From JTS-AC122 sp050246015 (GTDB lineage: Bacteria > Planctomycetota > Phycisphaerae > Phycisphaerales > UBA1924), in contig JBFWWU010000020.1 of NCBI GenBank assembly GCA_050246015.1, positions 12,979-76,978 on the forward strand: a DNA stretch of 64,000 nucleotides, given 5' to 3'. The notes beneath the pieces were generated by a model. The model worked only from the letters and a program-made list of their open reading frames with translations, was not told the DNA's origin and ran no database searches. This document shows, piece by piece, positions 35,692 through 44,968 of the stretch. How positions within the stretch are numbered: position 1 is the stretch's first letter; each line of letters begins with the position of its first letter. Made by a program: the position numbers and the translations under genes.

Positions 35692-36506
35692 AGACTCAGG
35701 AACTGTTGGAACTCGCCGCTCTCGACGCTCTGGGGCTCCTGGATGAGCACGAGCGCGATGCATTCGACCGCGCGTTCCGTGCCGCCCCGCCCGCCTTGCA
35801 GGCACAGATCCGCGGCGAGCAGACGCGCCTCGCCAAGGACGACTCCCTGCTTCCCGCCGTCGAGACGCCCATCGGTCTCAAGGCCAAGGTCCTGGCTCGC
35901 TGGCGCGAGGCCATGTCCGCCCGCCGCCGTTTCATCCCGCCGCTGCTTCCCAGCGCCGGCGTCAGCCCCATCTGGCGCATGGCCGCCGTCGGCGCGCTGG
36001 CCGCGACGACCGTCATGGCCGTCGCCACGCTTCAGATCCAGAGCAACTTCAAGCAACTCGCCGCCGCCTCGGGAGACCTCGAACACAGCAAGGCCATGAT
36101 GGAAGTCCTCGGCGCCGACTACTCGCGCTGGGTGCTGGGAAACACCCAGAAGGTCGCGTACCACTCGGCCGACCAGGCGTTCTCCGGCAAGGTCGCCATG
36201 TTCCTCTCCCCCGAGATCGAGCAGCGCGAAAACGAGAAGCCGACTCAGACCGCCATGTTCATCTGTGCCCAGTTCCCCGATTCACAGGTCCAGTATCAAC
36301 TGGTCATGACCGACAAGGACGGCCAGATCATCAAGGACTCCCACGGCAAGCCCCGCGTCCTCGATTCCTTCAAGGTCAACAACGAGTCCGGCACCACCAA
36401 GCAGTTCAAGATCTCCATTACCGTTGAAGAAGTCCAGGCCGACTACAACATCGCCATCATCGTGCCCAGCGAGAACAACCGGGTCATCGGTCGGCTCATG
36501 CTCTGA
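35688..36506 (+). CDS. Membrane anti-sigma factor (RskA-like)
   Basis: 272 residues. An N-terminal helical sigma-binding part (ELLELAALDALGLLDEHERDAFDRAF) resembles RskA-type anti-sigma domains. One membrane helix is at about residues 98-118 (IWRMAAVGALAATTVMAVATL). A periplasmic C-terminal domain of 150 residues contains the RskA-like pattern around VQYQLVMTDKDGQIIKDSHG. It should hold the sigma factor at the membrane until a signal releases it; the signal is unknown. Confidence 0.85.
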   Translation: MKTQELLELAALDALGLLDEHERDAFDRAFRAAPPALQAQIRGEQTRLAKDDSLLPAVETPIGLKAKVLARWREAMSARRRFIPPLLPSAGVSPIWRMAAVGALAATTVMAVATLQIQSNFKQLAAASGDLEHSKAMMEVLGADYSRWVLGNTQKVAYHSADQAFSGKVAMFLSPEIEQRENEKPTQTAMFICAQFPDSQVQYQLVMTDKDGQIIKDSHGKPRVLDSFKVNNESGTTKQFKISITVEEVQADYNIAIIVPSENNRVIGRLML

Positions 36507-36559
36507 GCCGCCCCCGTTCTCGTCCACCTCCTGACCGCTGTCTCATCGCCCCTCTCAAG

Positions 36560-36589
36560 CGCACCCCCGCTCCAACGGACGGGGGTGCG
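36560..36589 (+). terminator. Hairpin terminator after sigma/anti-sigma operon
   Basis: A perfect 10-bp stem CGCACCCCCG/CGGGGGTGCG with a 10-nt loop 53 bp after the anti-sigma stop, followed by TCCTTATGTG (weak U-run). It could serve both convergent genes. Confidence 0.65.
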
Positions 36590-36610
36590 TCCTTATGTGC
36601 ATGTGCCGAC

Positions 36611-37678
36611 TCAACGTTGGGCCGGCTTCTCCTTCAGCATCGCAGCCGTGAACGCCTTGGCCGTCTGCTCTCGCACCCACGTCCACGCCGGCCCGTGCTT
36701 GCTCTCGTAATACGTCCACAGTTCAAACCAGTACGACCGGAACGCGTGCGCCCCAAGCGGCTCGAAATGCTCGTGCAGCCGCTTCATGATCTGCCGATCC
36801 GATCCCTTCATCCCGAGTACGTGCTTCCCGTGCCGCAGCGATTCGGTGTCCAGCGGCAGGCGTGAATACCGCCCCAGCAACTGCATGATGTTCGCCGCCG
36901 CGTACGGCCCGATCCCCGGCCACTCCAGCAGCGCGTCGTAGATCTCTGAGTCAGGAGTGCGCGGATCTTCATACCACGCCGATTCAATCCCCCCGGGCTT
37001 CCCGCCCCGGGCAAACCGCCGCGCCAGTTCCACGATCCGCCCGTCGCGGTACCCGACGCCGCACCGCGCCCTCAGCGCGGCGGGCCGGATCCGCGCCAGC
37101 GCCGACGCCGTCGGAAAGCCGTGCTGGCCCGATTCCGACCGCCCGCCGAACTGCTCGCACAGCCGCCGGTTCATGTTCACCGTGCTCGGCCACGTCACGT
37201 TGCAACTCGTCACCGTCTTGATCACGTCCTCGAAGAACGTCGGCGAGCGCATCAGCCGCCCCCGGCCGGCGCCCGACCTGGCCCGGTCCGGGTCGAACAC
37301 CGCCCCCCGCGACCGCTTCCACCGCGGATCCAGGAAATGAAACGCCCGGATGTGCGCCGCGTCTTCATCGAGCCGGAGCATCCTCGAAATCAGACCCGTG
37401 ATCTCGCGCCGCTCGTCCGCCCGCAGCGCCCGGTCACTCATCACCCGCAGCGGCGCGCCCGGCTTGACTCTCCCCGAGCCCGCCTCGCTACCCTCCTGCT
37501 TCACGCGCACCGTCACGACGCCGCCCGCGCCCAGGCCCAGCGTCCGCGTAAACGTCTGCGTCGGCGGGTCCCAGTGATTCGGCGCGAGCAGAAAGTACCC
37601 GTACGAGCAGTAATCACGCGCCAGCACAAAGTCAGCAGGCGGATCGATCCAGTGCGGCTTGGAACTCGCGGCAGGCAT
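36611..37678 (-). CDS. HhH-GPD DNA glycosylase (OGG/AlkA-like)
   Basis: 355 residues. A beta-rich N-terminal part (YCSYGYFLLAPNHWDPPTQT) is followed by the helix-hairpin-helix GPD core: SPTFFEDVIKTVTSCNVTW, ALLEWPGIGPYAAANIMQLLG (hairpin) and the catalytic-type aspartate in RLPLDTES. The usual catalytic lysine of bifunctional OGG enzymes is not evident. It would excise damaged bases in base-excision repair. The exact lesion specificity is unknown. There is no 4Fe-4S Cys cluster at the C-terminus, unlike Nth/MutY. Confidence 0.8.
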   Translation of the reverse strand: MPAASSKPHWIDPPADFVLARDYCSYGYFLLAPNHWDPPTQTFTRTLGLGAGGVVTVRVKQEGSEAGSGRVKPGAPLRVMSDRALRADERREITGLISRMLRLDEDAAHIRAFHFLDPRWKRSRGAVFDPDRARSGAGRGRLMRSPTFFEDVIKTVTSCNVTWPSTVNMNRRLCEQFGGRSESGQHGFPTASALARIRPAALRARCGVGYRDGRIVELARRFARGGKPGGIESAWYEDPRTPDSEIYDALLEWPGIGPYAAANIMQLLGRYSRLPLDTESLRHGKHVLGMKGSDRQIMKRLHEHFEPLGAHAFRSYWFELWTYYESKHGPAWTWVREQTAKAFTAAMLKEKPAQR

Positions 37679-37864
37679 GCGACCAACGTATGCCCATCAC
37701 CTCGCCCGGGCCAACCCGGTTCGGTCGCTCACATCCTGATCCCGCCACTCCGCACGGCGCGACGTGCCCCCACCACCAATCTCCTAGAGTTGTCCGGCAT
37801 CCTCGCTGCACCCTCCACGTGCCCGTCGCATCACGAGGTTGCTCACGCCCGGTGCTCCTGCCGT

Positions 37865-39649
37865 ATGGACCCGCTCTTTGACCAACGCCGCTTCCTGATC
37901 CCGTTCCGCTCGACGCTGCTCCCGCAGATCTTCACGGACACGCTCGTGATCGGCGCGGGGGTCGCCGGCCTGCGCGCCGCGCTCGCCGCGGCCCAGGACG
38001 GGGGCGAGGTCATCATCCTCTGCAAAGAGGCCGCCGAACTCTCCAACACCGCCTGGGCCCAGGGCGGCATCGCCGCCGCGCTCTCCTCTCAGGACTCCGC
38101 GGAGTACCACGTCGCCGACACCCTGAACGCCGGCGCGGGCCTCTGCGACGAGCCCATCGTCCGCCGCATCGTCGGGTCCGGCCCGGCCCGCCTTCGTGAA
38201 CTCCTGGACTGGGGACTCCGGCTCGACCGCGACGCCTCGGGCGAGATCCTCCTGGGACAGGAAGGCGCTCACTCCCACCACCGCATCGTCCACGCCGACG
38301 GCGACGCCACCGGTCGCGAACTCGTCCGATGCCTGATCGAACGAATCCGTGGCGCCGCCGGCATCCGCCTCTTCAGCAACTGCTTCGCCATCGACCTCGT
38401 CACCCCTTCTGACGAAGCCGGCGCGCCGGTCATGGGCGCGATCACCCATCATCCGCGCTACGGCCTCCAGATGATCTGGGCCAAATCCACCATCCTCGCC
38501 GCCGGCGGCGCGGGAATGGTCTACCGCGAAACCACCAACCCCAGGGTCGCCACCGCCGACGGTATCGCCATGGCCTACCGCGCCGGCGCCACCGTCGCCG
38601 ACATGGCCTTCGTCCAGTTCCACCCCACCACCCTCTACCTCGCCGGCGCCCATCGCTCGCTCATCTCCGAAGCCGTCCGCGGCGAAGGCGCGCACCTCCT
38701 CGATCAGGCCGGCCATCGCTTCATGACCGCCGAGCATCCCCTCGCCGAACTCGCCCCGCGCGACATCGTCTCCCGCGCCATCGTCCGCCGCCTCGCCACC
38801 CACGGCGGCACCCACGTCTTCCTCGATGTCCGCCATCTCTCCAACTTCCCCCTCCGCTTCCCGGGCATCGCCTCCCTCCTGGCCCAGTATGACCTCGATC
38901 CCGCTCGACACCTCATTCCCGTCAACCCCGCCGCCCATTACACCATCGGCGGCGTCTGGACCGACGACCACGGGCAGACCGACGTCCCAGGCCTCTTCGC
39001 CGCCGGTGAAGTCTCCTGCACCGGTCTGCACGGCGCCAACCGCCTCGCCAGCAACTCCCTGCTGGAAGGGCTCGTCATGGGCGAGGTCGTCGGCCGACAC
39101 GCCCGCCTGGCCGCACAGGCCTCCCGGCTTGGCGCCACCCCCGGCCCTCGACAAGCCGCCCTGGCCAACGGCGCCACCAGCAAACTCGGCGATGAGTCCG
39201 CCGCCAGCCGCTGGTCCGGCGCCGGCGTCCCCCCCGCCCCCATCCCCATCATCAGCGACATCCGCCCCAGCGAGCACGGCGAACTCGACCTCGCCGACGT
39301 CCTCTCCTCCCTCCGTTCCGCCATGTGGCGCAACGCCGGCATCGAACGCACCGCCGCCAAACTCCGCGACGGCGCCGACATGATCGACTTCTGGGCACGC
39401 TACACCCTCGACAAGATCTTCGACGACCCCACCGGCTGGCAGGCCCAGAACATGCTCCTCGTCGCCGCCCTCATCACCCGTTCCGCGTCCTGGCGCAAAG
39501 AGTCCAGAGGATGCCACTGGCGTGCCGACGCGACGGAACCCAGCCCCCAGTTCCGCGTACACGACTGCTGGCGCCGCGCCGCGCACGCCGCACCCTCCGA
39601 ACCCACTCTCCGTCCCGTCCTCTCAGAAGAACCGCACGTGCCCGCGTGA
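37865..39649 (+). CDS. nadB: L-aspartate oxidase
   Basis: 594 residues. FAD-binding DTLVIGAGVAGLRAALAA, the NadB/succinate-dehydrogenase-type motifs NTAWAQGGIAAAL, EGAHSHHRIVHADGDATG, AFVQFHPTTLY, ISEAVRGEGAHL and HYTIGGVWTDDHGQTDVPGLFAAGEVSCTGLHGANRLASNSLLEGLVMG. It oxidises L-aspartate to iminoaspartate, the first step of NAD synthesis. nadA/nadC are not next to it. The ATG at 37865 starts just before the family block; the long upstream frame is a shadow. Its stop overlaps the next gene's GTG. Confidence 0.95.
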   Translation: MDPLFDQRRFLIPFRSTLLPQIFTDTLVIGAGVAGLRAALAAAQDGGEVIILCKEAAELSNTAWAQGGIAAALSSQDSAEYHVADTLNAGAGLCDEPIVRRIVGSGPARLRELLDWGLRLDRDASGEILLGQEGAHSHHRIVHADGDATGRELVRCLIERIRGAAGIRLFSNCFAIDLVTPSDEAGAPVMGAITHHPRYGLQMIWAKSTILAAGGAGMVYRETTNPRVATADGIAMAYRAGATVADMAFVQFHPTTLYLAGAHRSLISEAVRGEGAHLLDQAGHRFMTAEHPLAELAPRDIVSRAIVRRLATHGGTHVFLDVRHLSNFPLRFPGIASLLAQYDLDPARHLIPVNPAAHYTIGGVWTDDHGQTDVPGLFAAGEVSCTGLHGANRLASNSLLEGLVMGEVVGRHARLAAQASRLGATPGPRQAALANGATSKLGDESAASRWSGAGVPPAPIPIISDIRPSEHGELDLADVLSSLRSAMWRNAGIERTAAKLRDGADMIDFWARYTLDKIFDDPTGWQAQNMLLVAALITRSASWRKESRGCHWRADATEPSPQFRVHDCWRRAAHAAPSEPTLRPVLSEEPHVPA

Positions 39650-40293
39650 AACTCTCGCTTCGACATCCCCCCTCCGGAGTTTCGCTCGCCCCGACCCGCG
39701 CGAGCCCCCGCCGCCCTCTCGCCACCGCTGCCGGGATCCTCCTTGTCTGGCTCGCCTCGCCCGGCTGCTCCACCGAGCAGAAAGTCGTCAGTTACCACCC
39801 CTTCCTCGCCAATCTCCCCGACGCCCAGACCGGCTTCGCACCCGTCGGCGACCGCTTCGCCGGCGTCCAGGACCCCAACCTCGCTCCCTCCGACGACCCC
39901 GCCAAGATGGTCGTCACCAACCCCGACGGCTCCGTCACGCTCGTCTCCGCCAGCATCCGCCAACTCATGTCGCAGGTCATCAACTGCCTCAAGTCCGACG
40001 AACTCGAAATCCTCCACGACCAACTTGTCGCCGAGGACACCAAGCGCGAGTACCGCGCCCGCGGCAAGGACTCCTTCGCCTTCGTCGAATATCTCTTCCG
40101 AAACCGCGCGGACGTCCTGGAACTGTTCACCCGCATGCCCATGGCCGAGAACACGCCCGCCGTCGCCTTGCACCAGGCCGCCCGAAACACGTTCAAACTC
40201 CAACTTACCGGCATCGCGACCAAGGGCTTGTACTTTTCCACGCTCTGGGTCACCCACGAAAAGGGCACGTGGAAGATCATGTGGATCGAATAG
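39646..40293 (+). CDS. Lipoprotein-like protein of unknown function
   Basis: 215 residues from a GTG that overlaps the nadB stop (GTGA). The signal TAAGILLVWLASPGC ends in a lipobox-like cysteine (residue about 41). The mature part, helical in its centre (SIRQLMSQVINCLKSDELEILHDQLV), ends in a small alpha/beta fold (YFSTLWVTHEKGTWKIMWIE) resembling NTF2-like or Tol-type lipid-bound proteins, but I cannot name a family. The coupling to nadB suggests shared expression rather than shared function. Confidence 0.7.
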   Translation: MKLSLRHPPSGVSLAPTRASPRRPLATAAGILLVWLASPGCSTEQKVVSYHPFLANLPDAQTGFAPVGDRFAGVQDPNLAPSDDPAKMVVTNPDGSVTLVSASIRQLMSQVINCLKSDELEILHDQLVAEDTKREYRARGKDSFAFVEYLFRNRADVLELFTRMPMAENTPAVALHQAARNTFKLQLTGIATKGLYFSTLWVTHEKGTWKIMWIE

Positions 40294-40319
40294 CGGCAGC
40301 AGGACTCGTTCTCCCCGCC

Positions 40320-40382
40320 CGTCCACACCCCCTCCACCCCCCCGCTCCTCCACCCCCCCGCTCCCCCGCTCCCCCGCTCTCC
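40320..40382 (-). repeat. C-rich low-complexity tract (G-quadruplex potential on minus strand)
   Basis: On the plus strand CCCCCCGCTCCTCCACCCCC and repeated GCTCCCCC units give at least four runs of five or more C within about 50 bp; the minus strand can form G-quadruplexes. It lies between a stop codon and the next start and may act as a transcription-end or slow-down signal. Confidence 0.6.
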
Positions 40383-40411
40383 TGTCAGGCCCCACATCGC
40401 TAGCCTTGGCC

Positions 40412-41248
40412 ATGCCAGACGCGCCTACACCTGCACCGCGTTCCGATGCCGCGGCATCCCCCCTTGCGTCGCCGCACCCGGAGACCACCAACCGGGAACT
40501 CATCAAAAAACTCGGCCCGGCCAGCATCCTCGCCGTGCTCTGGGCCACCGCCCCGGCCCTCTGCGGCTTTCTCCTGCTTGCCAAGATCAAACCCCTCGCC
40601 GATTGGCTCACCCAGAGCCCAACCTACGGCCTTGCCGGTTACATCGCCGTCTTCATGGTCTCCGCGGGCCTGGGATTCCTCCCCACCTACGCCCAGTCCA
40701 TCCTGGGCGGGTGGGTCTTTGGCTTTACACTCGGCTTCCCCGCCGCCCTCCTCGGGTTTGCCGGCGGCTCCCTGATCGGTTACTTCGTCGCCCGCGGCGT
40801 CTCCCAACAGCGCGTCCAGGATGTCATCAACTCTCGCCCCAAATGGAAAGCCGTCCGCGAAGCGCTCATCGGCCAAGGCTTCTGGAAGACCTTCGGCATC
40901 ATCGCCCTGGTTCGCCTGCCCCCCAACTCTCCCTTCGCCGTTACCAATCTCCTGCTCTCCACCGCCGGCGTCCGGCTCCTTCCCTACACGCTCGGCACCA
41001 TCGTCGGCATGGCGCCTCGCACCGGACTGGCCGTCTTTCTCGCTCACGCCGCCGCCTCCAGTGCCGCCACCACCGCCGGCGCGCCTACCGATATCCTCAC
41101 CTTTGTCAAGCACGGGAACACCTGGGTCATCATCGGCGGGCTGGCCGTCTTCGTCATCGTCCTCGCGATCATCGGCGCGCTGGCCAACAAGGCCATCGAC
41201 CGCGTCACCGCTGCGCGCCCCGCATCCGCCCAGACCACACAGCCTTGA
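40412..41248 (+). CDS. TVP38/TMEM64 (DedA-like) membrane protein
   Basis: 278 residues with five or six membrane helices. The family signature is present: FMVSAGLGFLPTYAQSILGG, FGFTLGFPAALLGFAGGSLIGYFVARG (the glycine-rich re-entrant region) and ALVRLPPNSPFAVTNLLLSTAGVRLLPYTLGTIVGMAPRT. Members are 'SNARE-associated' DedA-like proteins thought to act as lipid scramblases or transporters. The start at 40412 (MPDAPTPAP) gives a short cytoplasmic tail. Confidence 0.88.
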   Translation: MPDAPTPAPRSDAAASPLASPHPETTNRELIKKLGPASILAVLWATAPALCGFLLLAKIKPLADWLTQSPTYGLAGYIAVFMVSAGLGFLPTYAQSILGGWVFGFTLGFPAALLGFAGGSLIGYFVARGVSQQRVQDVINSRPKWKAVREALIGQGFWKTFGIIALVRLPPNSPFAVTNLLLSTAGVRLLPYTLGTIVGMAPRTGLAVFLAHAAASSAATTAGAPTDILTFVKHGNTWVIIGGLAVFVIVLAIIGALANKAIDRVTAARPASAQTTQP

Positions 41249-41359
41249 GCCATGCTTCTCGGACGCCGCCCACTTGCGGGGGTTCGTTTCCCCGCGGCTC
41301 TTCCATTTTTTCTTCCCACCACCCTGCGCCACCGGCCGTCTCGGAGGTATATTCCTCAC

Positions 41360-41692
41360 ATGGCTGCCTTGAGAGAGAGTCGAGCCGATCGGCTGCATGC
41401 TCGCATGTGCCTGTCCTGCGGCTACCAGGGCCGCGAACTGCAACAACGCGATGAAGCCTCCGCCTACTCCTGCCCCTTCTGCGGGGCGGACTTGTACGCC
41501 CGCCCCGCGCGGAGTTACGCCGAGATGGAGGGCCTGGCGCCCCTCACCTCGCTCGACTGCGTCATCCTCGACGCCGCCGACTCGATCCCATCCTGCCCGC
41601 GACGCCGGGCCGCCCCGCGCGGCTTCATCCGTACGTTGATCCACCGCGTCGCCTCCCGGGTCCGCCGCGCCCTGAACCTCAGCCGCGCATGA
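41360..41692 (+). CDS. Zinc-ribbon protein
   Basis: 110 residues from the ATG at 41360 with GGAGG upstream. A four-cysteine ribbon (MCLSCGYQGREL ... YSCPFCGADLY) occupies residues 16-45. The rest is basic (RRRAAPRGFIRTLIHRVASRVRRALNL). It would bind zinc and perhaps nucleic acid. Its last 14 bases overlap the convergent glycosyltransferase gene. No family recognised. Confidence 0.75.
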   Translation: MAALRESRADRLHARMCLSCGYQGRELQQRDEASAYSCPFCGADLYARPARSYAEMEGLAPLTSLDCVILDAADSIPSCPRRRAAPRGFIRTLIHRVASRVRRALNLSRA

Positions 41693-42686
41693 CCCCGGCC
41701 CCCGCCGCTCGCGTCCGGACCCCCGCGCCCGCGATCAGCGCTTCCTCTCGCACCATCTCGCCGCGCTCGTAGACCCGCACGATCGGCGCCGCCTGCCCCG
41801 CGCCCGGGTCAAGCCCCAGTCGGCACCGCGCCCCGAACTCCATCGCGAACCGCGCCGCGTTGGGCGAATCCTCCCACGCCACCGGCGCCCGCGTCGCGTG
41901 CCACTGGTGCATCGCCACCGCCGTCCCCACGCCGATCACCGGCTTCACCCCCGCCCGGTACAACCGGCGCCCAAGGTCGTCATCCTCCTGCCCATACCCC
42001 ACGTACGCCTCGTCGAATCCATTCACGCGCACATAGTCGTCAAGCCCCACCGAGAAGTTCGCGCTGAGCAACTTGGGCTTGTGCGGCTTGGCCAGCCCCA
42101 GCCGCCTCAGAAACGCCGCCCTCACATACCGCCGGTGCCGCCACCGCAGCATGGCCATCTGCTCCTTCGTCGGTCGGACCGGCCACAACCCCTGGCGCAT
42201 CCGCTCATCCGACATCGCTTCGGTCTGCTCCGCCGTGAGGTCAATCCGGAACCCGACCACCAGCCCGCCGTGCCTCCCAAGCGACACATGCATCGCCTGT
42301 GCTTCGGGCACCGGACAGCAGTCACCATCCAAAAACCACAGCCGCTCGCTCGCTTCGCCGAACTTCTCACCCGCTCCCGTCGGCTCCGAGCGCCCCATCC
42401 ACCCAAGTTGCATCCCCGCGCGCACCGCGTTGTTCCGCACCTGGCTGCTCCGCGATTCCCCCTGATGCGCCCGCTGCACCAGCCCGATCGTCAGGCTCGC
42501 GCCCTCGTCCATCCGGTGCGTCAGCCGGGCACTGCACTCACTCACCAGTTCGCGGATCCCCGCGTCGTCGGTATCGCATGAGACGATGATGCTCGCCGGA
42601 CGGTCGGTCTGGCACGACACGCCCCACAGCGTGCGCTCCAGGTGCCGCGTCGTATGCGTGCAGATGATCACGTGCGTTCCCGTCAT
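41679..42686 (-). CDS. GT2-family glycosyltransferase (polypeptide GalNAc-transferase-like)
   Basis: 335 residues starting MTGTHVIICTHTTRHLERTL. The GT-A nucleotide-sugar domain shows SIIVSCDTDD, RNNAVRAGM, the D-x-D loop WFLDGDCCPVPEA and, later, VNGFDEAYVGYGQEDDDLGRRLYRAG (the acceptor/catalytic E-D-x-D segment found in chondroitin/galactosyl-type GT2). It probably acts on surface glycans. The ATG at 42686 is chosen over the long frame to 42857, which is not protein-like. Confidence 0.85.
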   Translation of the reverse strand: MTGTHVIICTHTTRHLERTLWGVSCQTDRPASIIVSCDTDDAGIRELVSECSARLTHRMDEGASLTIGLVQRAHQGESRSSQVRNNAVRAGMQLGWMGRSEPTGAGEKFGEASERLWFLDGDCCPVPEAQAMHVSLGRHGGLVVGFRIDLTAEQTEAMSDERMRQGLWPVRPTKEQMAMLRWRHRRYVRAAFLRRLGLAKPHKPKLLSANFSVGLDDYVRVNGFDEAYVGYGQEDDDLGRRLYRAGVKPVIGVGTAVAMHQWHATRAPVAWEDSPNAARFAMEFGARCRLGLDPGAGQAAPIVRVYERGEMVREEALIAGAGVRTRAAGAGVMRG

Positions 42687-42997
42687 GGCCGCCCGAGTGT
42701 ATGAGACCCGTTCCCAGCGCGACCGAACCGCACGCCCCGCCCTCACTCCCGTCTCTCGGCACTCGTTGAGTGCCGCTTCCGGACGTGAATGTCCCGTGCA
42801 CTCGTGAGGAAATCCCGCCGCGCGAGAACTCGCTCGCACCACCCTCATACCGCACATTCTTGTGCGGAATGCCGACTCCCCCTGTTCCTTGGTCGTCGTC
42901 CATCGTCACGCAGACCACGCCCGGACGATCCGGTATACTCGAAAAAGTGCATGCCGGCCCGCGCGCCGTGCGATGAACTCCAAAGACAGGATTCACA
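42687..42997. promoter_or_regulatory. Divergent intergenic region before the sensor kinase
   Basis: 311 bp between the glycosyltransferase (minus) and the kinase gene (plus). A -10-like TATACT is at 42934-42939, about 59 bp before the kinase ATG. I see no good -35 at 16-18 bp, so this is only a candidate promoter. No gene seen. Confidence 0.35.
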
Positions 42998-44968
42998 ATG
43001 CAACACCACGGGCATGGGGCAACGGCGGCTTCCGACTCGCTCTGGCAGTTCATCCAGGGATTGTTCAACTCCAGCGACTTCATGCCCCGCGCGCAGTGCG
43101 TCTTCGGGCGCCTCGACGTCATCTGGCTGCACGTCATCTCCGACGCCCTCATCGCCCTCTCGTACTACTCCATTCCCATCGCGCTGATCGTCTTCGTCCG
43201 CCGCCGTCGCGACCTCGCCTTCAACTGGATCTTCATGATGTTCGCCGCGTTCATCCTCGCGTGCGGCACCACCCACATTATGAGCATCATCGCCTTCTGG
43301 TATCCCCTCTATCGCCTCGACGGCGTCCTCAAGGCCGGCACCGGTCTGATCTCCACCGCCACCGCCGTCGCCCTCTGGCCGCTGCTCCCCAAAGCCATCG
43401 CCCTTCCCAGCCCCGCCGCCCTCCGCGCCAAAAACATCGAACTCGAATCCACAGCCGCCGTCCTCCTCCAGACCCGCGACGATCTCCAGCGCTCGCACGA
43501 CGAACTCGAGCGCCGCGTCGCCGAGCGCACCGCTCAACTCGCCGAGGCCAACCGCAACCTCCAACTCGAGAATGTCGCTCGCTCCAGGGCCGAGGCCCGC
43601 CTGCTCGAAAGCGAGACGCGTTTCAAACTCGCCCTCCGCGGCGTCCCCATCGTCGTCTTCAGCCAGGACCGCGACCTGCGCTTCACCTGGGTCTACAACT
43701 CCTGGCTCGGCCTCTCCGACGCCGACGTCATCGGCCGCACCGACGCCGAACTCTGCGATCCCGAGAGCGCCCGCCGCCTGACCGCCCTCAAACGCTCCGT
43801 CCTCGACTCCGCCGTGGGCGTCCGCGAGCAACTCCCCATCACCCGCGCCAACCAGACCCGCGTCCTGGACCTGCTCATCGAGCCGCTCCTGGACCCCGAC
43901 GGCCTCCTCGTCGGCCTCACCGGGGTCGCCCTCGATATCACCCAGCAGAGCCGCGTCAAGCAGGAACTCGAGTTCCAGAAGTACGCCCTGGATCAGCACG
44001 CCATCGTCGCCATCACCGACAACAAGGGCAAGATCACCTACGTCAACGACAAGTTCTGCGCCATCAGCCAGTACTCGCGCGAAGAACTCATCGGGCAGGA
44101 CCACCGCATCGTCAACTCCGGCTTCCACCCCAGAACCTTCTTCCGCGACATGTACGCCACCGTCGCCGCCGGCAACGTCTGGCGCGACGAGATCAGGAAC
44201 CGCGCCAAGGACGGCAGCATCTACTGGGTGGACACCACCATCGTCCCCATGCGCGACGCCGACGCCCGCATCACCAACTACGTCGCCATCCGCAGCGATA
44301 TCACCGGCCGCAAACGCGCCGAAGAGAACCTCCGCCTGCTCGTCGCCGAACTCGACCACCGCGTCAAGAACAACCTCTCCGTCGTCCTCTCCATCGCCCA
44401 GGCCACCATGCGCCATTCGACCTCCATCGAACAGTTCGGCCACAACCTCGTCGGCCGCATCCGCGCCCTGGCACGCACCCATTCCGCCCTCGCCGCCGCC
44501 CGCTGGGAGGGCGCCAGCCTCAGCGAGATCCTCCGCGTCACCCTCGAAGCACACGCCGTCGAGGGCACCAACCGCGTTTCATTCAACGGCCCCAGCCTCA
44601 TGCTCTCGCACCGCGCCGCCTCCGTCCTCTCCACCACCTTCAACGAACTCGCCACCAACGCCTCCAAATACGGCGCCCTCTCTTCTCCCGCCGGCCGCGT
44701 CTGCGTCACATGGCAAGTCCAGTACGAGCACGAGCAGTCCCCTTCCCTCGTCATCCTCTGGGTCGAATCCGCCGGCCCCCCCGTCTCGCCTCCCACCCGA
44801 AGGGGACTCGGCACCCAGTTCATCCGCGAAGGCGTCGAATACGAACTCGAAGGCGCCGTCACCCTCGAGTTCCCCTCCTCCGGCCTGCGCTGCCGGATTT
44901 CCATCCCCTGCGATGTCGCCATCGCGGGTCACGAGCGACCGGTGGGGACCCTCGAAAGTCACGCATGA
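42998..44968 (+). CDS. Ethylene-receptor-like membrane sensor histidine kinase
   Basis: 656 residues. The N-terminal three-helix domain (residues about 36-135) matches the plant ETR1 ethylene-binding domain: HVISDALIALSYYSIPIALI, W-x(3)-FMMFAAFI and ACGTTH, keeping the Asp (D49), Cys (C89) and His (H93) that hold Cu(I) and ethylene in ETR1. Next come a coiled coil (about 143-195), two PAS domains (about 205-320 and 325-440; the second ends in a PAC-like IRSDITGRKRAEENL), then a HisKA_2/HWE-type kinase: phospho-acceptor His454 in LVAELDHRVKNNLSVVL and the ATPase N-box FNELATNASKYGAL. It should sense a gas or redox ligand at the membrane and phosphorylate the overlapping response regulator. Confidence 0.88.
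   Translation: MQHHGHGATAASDSLWQFIQGLFNSSDFMPRAQCVFGRLDVIWLHVISDALIALSYYSIPIALIVFVRRRRDLAFNWIFMMFAAFILACGTTHIMSIIAFWYPLYRLDGVLKAGTGLISTATAVALWPLLPKAIALPSPAALRAKNIELESTAAVLLQTRDDLQRSHDELERRVAERTAQLAEANRNLQLENVARSRAEARLLESETRFKLALRGVPIVVFSQDRDLRFTWVYNSWLGLSDADVIGRTDAELCDPESARRLTALKRSVLDSAVGVREQLPITRANQTRVLDLLIEPLLDPDGLLVGLTGVALDITQQSRVKQELEFQKYALDQHAIVAITDNKGKITYVNDKFCAISQYSREELIGQDHRIVNSGFHPRTFFRDMYATVAAGNVWRDEIRNRAKDGSIYWVDTTIVPMRDADARITNYVAIRSDITGRKRAEENLRLLVAELDHRVKNNLSVVLSIAQATMRHSTSIEQFGHNLVGRIRALARTHSALAAARWEGASLSEILRVTLEAHAVEGTNRVSFNGPSLMLSHRAASVLSTTFNELATNASKYGALSSPAGRVCVTWQVQYEHEQSPSLVILWVESAGPPVSPPTRRGLGTQFIREGVEYELEGAVTLEFPSSGLRCRISIPCDVAIAGHERPVGTLESHA

Noticed and set aside
37784..39586. 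600-codon minus-strand frame opposite nadB
   Set aside because: Gly/Glu/Val-rich shadow; nadB is unambiguous.
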